Origin: Chloroflexota bacterium
Lineage (GTDB): Bacteria; Chloroflexota; Anaerolineae; Anaerolineales; DRMV01
Length of the DNA stretch: 6,288 nt
NCBI GenBank assembly: GCA_013153335.1
Contig: JAADEP010000038.1
Location: 1 to 6,288 of the forward strand
Reading direction: 5' to 3'
In this document: positions 4,857-6,288 of the stretch, one piece after another
How the letters are laid out: each line of letters opens with the position of its first letter
How positions within the stretch are numbered: position 1 is the stretch's first letter
Made by a program: the position numbers and the translations under genes
Notes under the pieces: generated by a model
What the model saw: only the letters and a program-made list of their open reading frames with translations
The model's database searches: none
What the model was told of the DNA's origin: nothing

Positions 4857-5678
4857 TCACCAGGCGGTCCAACCGCCGTCGACCACCAGATGCGCGCCGG
4901 TCATGTAAGACGACGCGTCCGAGGCCAGAAACAGCAGCGCGGCCGCGATTTCCTCGGCCTGGGCCATGCGCCCCATGACCGTGCGCTGCGCGTACTTGGC
5001 CACGAATTCGGGGTCCTGATGGTTGTATACCCCGCCTGGCACGAGGGTGTTGACCCGGATGCCCGTGCCCGCGTAGTACGTGGCCAGGTAGCGGGTGAAG
5101 CCGAGCATCGCGGCCTTGGTGACGGTGTAATAAACCGGCTTGTATTGCGGCGGTTGGCCGGGCTTTTGATAAATGCGTTGGTCCGGGCCGACCAGGCCGT
5201 AGGTCGAGCCCAGGTTGATAATCACGCCGTAATTTTGCTCGCGCATCACCCGCGCGGCTGCCTGGGTGATGAGGAACGTGCCCGTGAGGTTCACGTCCAG
5301 GGCCTGGCGCCAGGTCTCCAGGGGGAAGTCCTCGAACGCGGACGCGGTGCGCACCTCGCCTTCGGCACTGACCTTGGGGTCCAGGGCCGCGCTATTGACC
5401 AGGATGTCGAGCCGACCGAACGTGCGCACCAGCTGGTGCACCGCGTCGTGGGCTTGCTGCGGGTCGGTGATGTCCGCGACCAGTGCGAGCGCGCGGCCGC
5501 CTTGGGCCTCGATTTCCTGCGCGACGCGCGCGGCCGCGTCCGCCCGGATATCGAGCACGCCCACCGCCGCGCCGGCCTCGGCCAGGGTGCGCGCGAAGTG
5601 GCGGCCCAGGAGCCCGCCGCCGCCCGTGACCAGCGCGACGCGGCCATCCAAACGATATCGTTCGAGCGCGGATGTCAT
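4857..5678 (-). CDS. SDR-family NAD(P)-dependent oxidoreductase, PtmA-like
   Basis: A 273-residue classical short-chain dehydrogenase. It has a cofactor-binding glycine motif TGGGGLLG (18-25), acidic D43 after the second strand (favouring NAD), D69, an NSAA motif (95-98) in place of the usual NNAG, N130, and the catalytic S158, Y184 and K188 (YTVTK). LVPGGV (212-217) and the C-terminal LVVDGGWTAW (264-273) complete the fold. The pattern STYGLVGPDQRIYQ...YKPVYYTVTKAA and the WTAW end recall, from memory, the PtmA-like SDRs found in surface-sugar and flagellin-glycan gene sets; this is family knowledge, not a search result. The ATG at 5678 is chosen because GGAGGT lies 7 bases before it; the TTG at 5693 would include that site in the gene. 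It is followed within 6 bases by a glycosyltransferase, which supports a role in making or altering a sugar. Substrate unknown. Confidence 0.93.
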   Translation of the reverse strand: MTSALERYRLDGRVALVTGGGGLLGRHFARTLAEAGAAVGVLDIRADAAARVAQEIEAQGGRALALVADITDPQQAHDAVHQLVRTFGRLDILVNSAALDPKVSAEGEVRTASAFEDFPLETWRQALDVNLTGTFLITQAAARVMREQNYGVIINLGSTYGLVGPDQRIYQKPGQPPQYKPVYYTVTKAAMLGFTRYLATYYAGTGIRVNTLVPGGVYNHQDPEFVAKYAQRTVMGRMAQAEEIAAALLFLASDASSYMTGAHLVVDGGWTAW

Positions 5679-5685
5679 TCCCAGC

Positions 5686-5691
5686 ACCTCC
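5686..5691 (-). promoter_or_regulatory. Ribosome binding site that fixes the SDR start at 5678
   Basis: Minus-strand GGAGGT lies 7 bases before the ATG at 5678, within the 19-base gap after the SH3-protein stop. The gap leaves no room for a full separate promoter, so read-through from upstream is likely. Confidence 0.7.
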
Positions 5692-5697
5692 AACGGG

Positions 5698-6288
5698 TTA
5701 TGGCCGGACCATGGGATACACCGGGGGTTTGGGCACGGTCCAGCGCATGGTGTATTGGACGCATGCGCCGCGGAAGTACGGCTGCGTGCAGGCCTTGATG
5801 GTGATGAGGATGGGCTTTTCGGTCAGGTCGACCTTGGTGCGGGCGACGATATCGGCCCGCGCGCGGCTGGGGATCTGCGTGCGCGTTTTCAAGCACGTGG
5901 GCACGCCCTCTTCGCGGACCGTGTGATACACCGCGCCGGTTTCCAGCACCTCGATCCACATCTCCATGGAACGGATGGGCTCAGGACCCAGGTTTTTCAC
6001 CGTGAACTGGAGCGCGGGGCCAAAGAACTCGGGGCAGAAGGGCACCATGAACACCGGGCGGTAGCGCACGACCACGAACGCGCCCGGGGGCGGCGGCGGG
6101 ACCTCCGGCACCCGGGGCAGGCGTTCCGCGGCGTCGGGCGGCGCGTCCGTCCAGCGGCGGGGCACCCAGCATTCGAGGCCGTCTTCGGTGCGGGCGAGCC
6201 AGTAGAAATAGTAGACCGGATGCTGGCCGATGAGCGTGATCCGCGTACCGGGGTAGAGCACGTCCAACGCGGGGTAATAGGGCCCGGG
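5698..6288 (-). CDS. C-terminal part of a secreted SH3-domain protein with Ig-like domain (partial)
   Basis: The frame is open to the right edge, so the start is outside the window; 196 residues are visible. Numbered from the edge, residues 1-46 look like the end of a bacterial SH3-like domain (GPYYPALDVLYPGTRITLIG, then W30 and CWVP at 40-43), the pattern seen in extracytoplasmic SH3_3-type domains. A linker ending in five prolines (64-68) leads to a beta-rich domain (about 71-185) with FTVKNLGPEPI (95-105), typical of Ig-like or CARDB-like folds. Cysteines at 85, 132, 167 and 176 could form two disulfides, fitting an outside location. Proteins of this type in Anaerolineae are often lipoproteins, but the signal peptide is not in view. 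An internal TTG at 6267 is not a credible start, since it would cut the SH3 domain. The same strand and short gap suggest co-transcription with the SDR and glycosyltransferase genes. The exact role is unknown. Confidence 0.8.
   Translation of the reverse strand, partial: PGPYYPALDVLYPGTRITLIGQHPVYYFYWLARTEDGLECWVPRRWTDAPPDAAERLPRVPEVPPPPPGAFVVVRYRPVFMVPFCPEFFGPALQFTVKNLGPEPIRSMEMWIEVLETGAVYHTVREEGVPTCLKTRTQIPSRARADIVARTKVDLTEKPILITIKACTQPYFRGACVQYTMRWTVPKPPVYPMVRP

Noticed and set aside
5679..5693. TTG start at 5693 for the SDR
   Set aside because: It would place the GGAGGT ribosome binding site inside the gene; the ATG at 5678 is well spaced from it.
4890..5798. Plus-strand frame of 302 residues opposite the SDR
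   Set aside because: Shadow of the SDR gene; no ribosome binding site or domain on the plus strand.
1..6288. CRISPR array, tRNA/rRNA, transposase, toxin-antitoxin or defence module
   Set aside because: I read both strands for regularly spaced repeats, cloverleaf-like sequence and characteristic protein motifs and found none.

Overview
The window looks like chromosomal DNA from a high-GC, Gram-negative-type or monoderm bacterium. The style of the genes fits Chloroflexota (Anaerolineae or relatives): a secreted SH3-domain protein with a proline-rich linker, strongly G/C-biased third codon positions, and extragenic palindromes of the GCCGCAGGC-loop-GCCTGCGGC kind. This placement is inference; there is no rRNA or other marker gene. 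The first ~540 bases are clearly poorer in GC (mid-40s percent by eye) than the rest (well over 60 percent).

Layout, left to right. (1) 1-545: AT-richer stretch with one possible small membrane protein (57-308) and ~240 bases without a gene. (2) 546-1214 (+): an exported protein of unknown function with a signal peptide and a five-cysteine C-terminal domain, followed by a strong 12-bp stem hairpin (1246-1278). (3) 1292-3226 (+): a two-component system. An OmpR/PhoB-type response regulator (1368-2060) overlaps by 4 nt the start of its histidine kinase (2057-3226). (4) 3222-3560 (+): a short regulatory region holding two CTTAAC boxes exactly 11 bp apart, a TATCAT -10 element, a 20-bp imperfect dyad in the leader, then a 77-residue protein that is nothing but a LuxR/GerE helix-turn-helix. 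(5) 3561-3851: a convergent intergenic region with two perfect hairpins, bracketed by two related 24-nt boxes in inverted orientation. (6) 6288-3852 (-): a three-gene run of one orientation. It begins with the C-terminal part of an SH3-domain protein (cut by the window edge), continues with an SDR oxidoreductase of the PtmA-like kind, and ends with a family 2 glycosyltransferase. The last two genes are 6 bp apart and probably translationally coupled.

How the genes may work together. The kinase and regulator should form a membrane-to-DNA phosphorelay. The 11-bp box pair just in front of the LuxR-type gene is the geometry used by OmpR/PhoB regulators, so the small LuxR protein may be a second-tier regulator switched on by this system (inference). 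The minus-strand genes suggest modification or assembly of a surface or secreted glycan next to an envelope-associated protein (inference). I see no CRISPR array, transposase, tRNA, toxin-antitoxin or defence module. No wholly new system can be claimed; the best leads are the predicted regulatory cascade, the bracketed repeat region and the unknown cysteine-containing exported protein.
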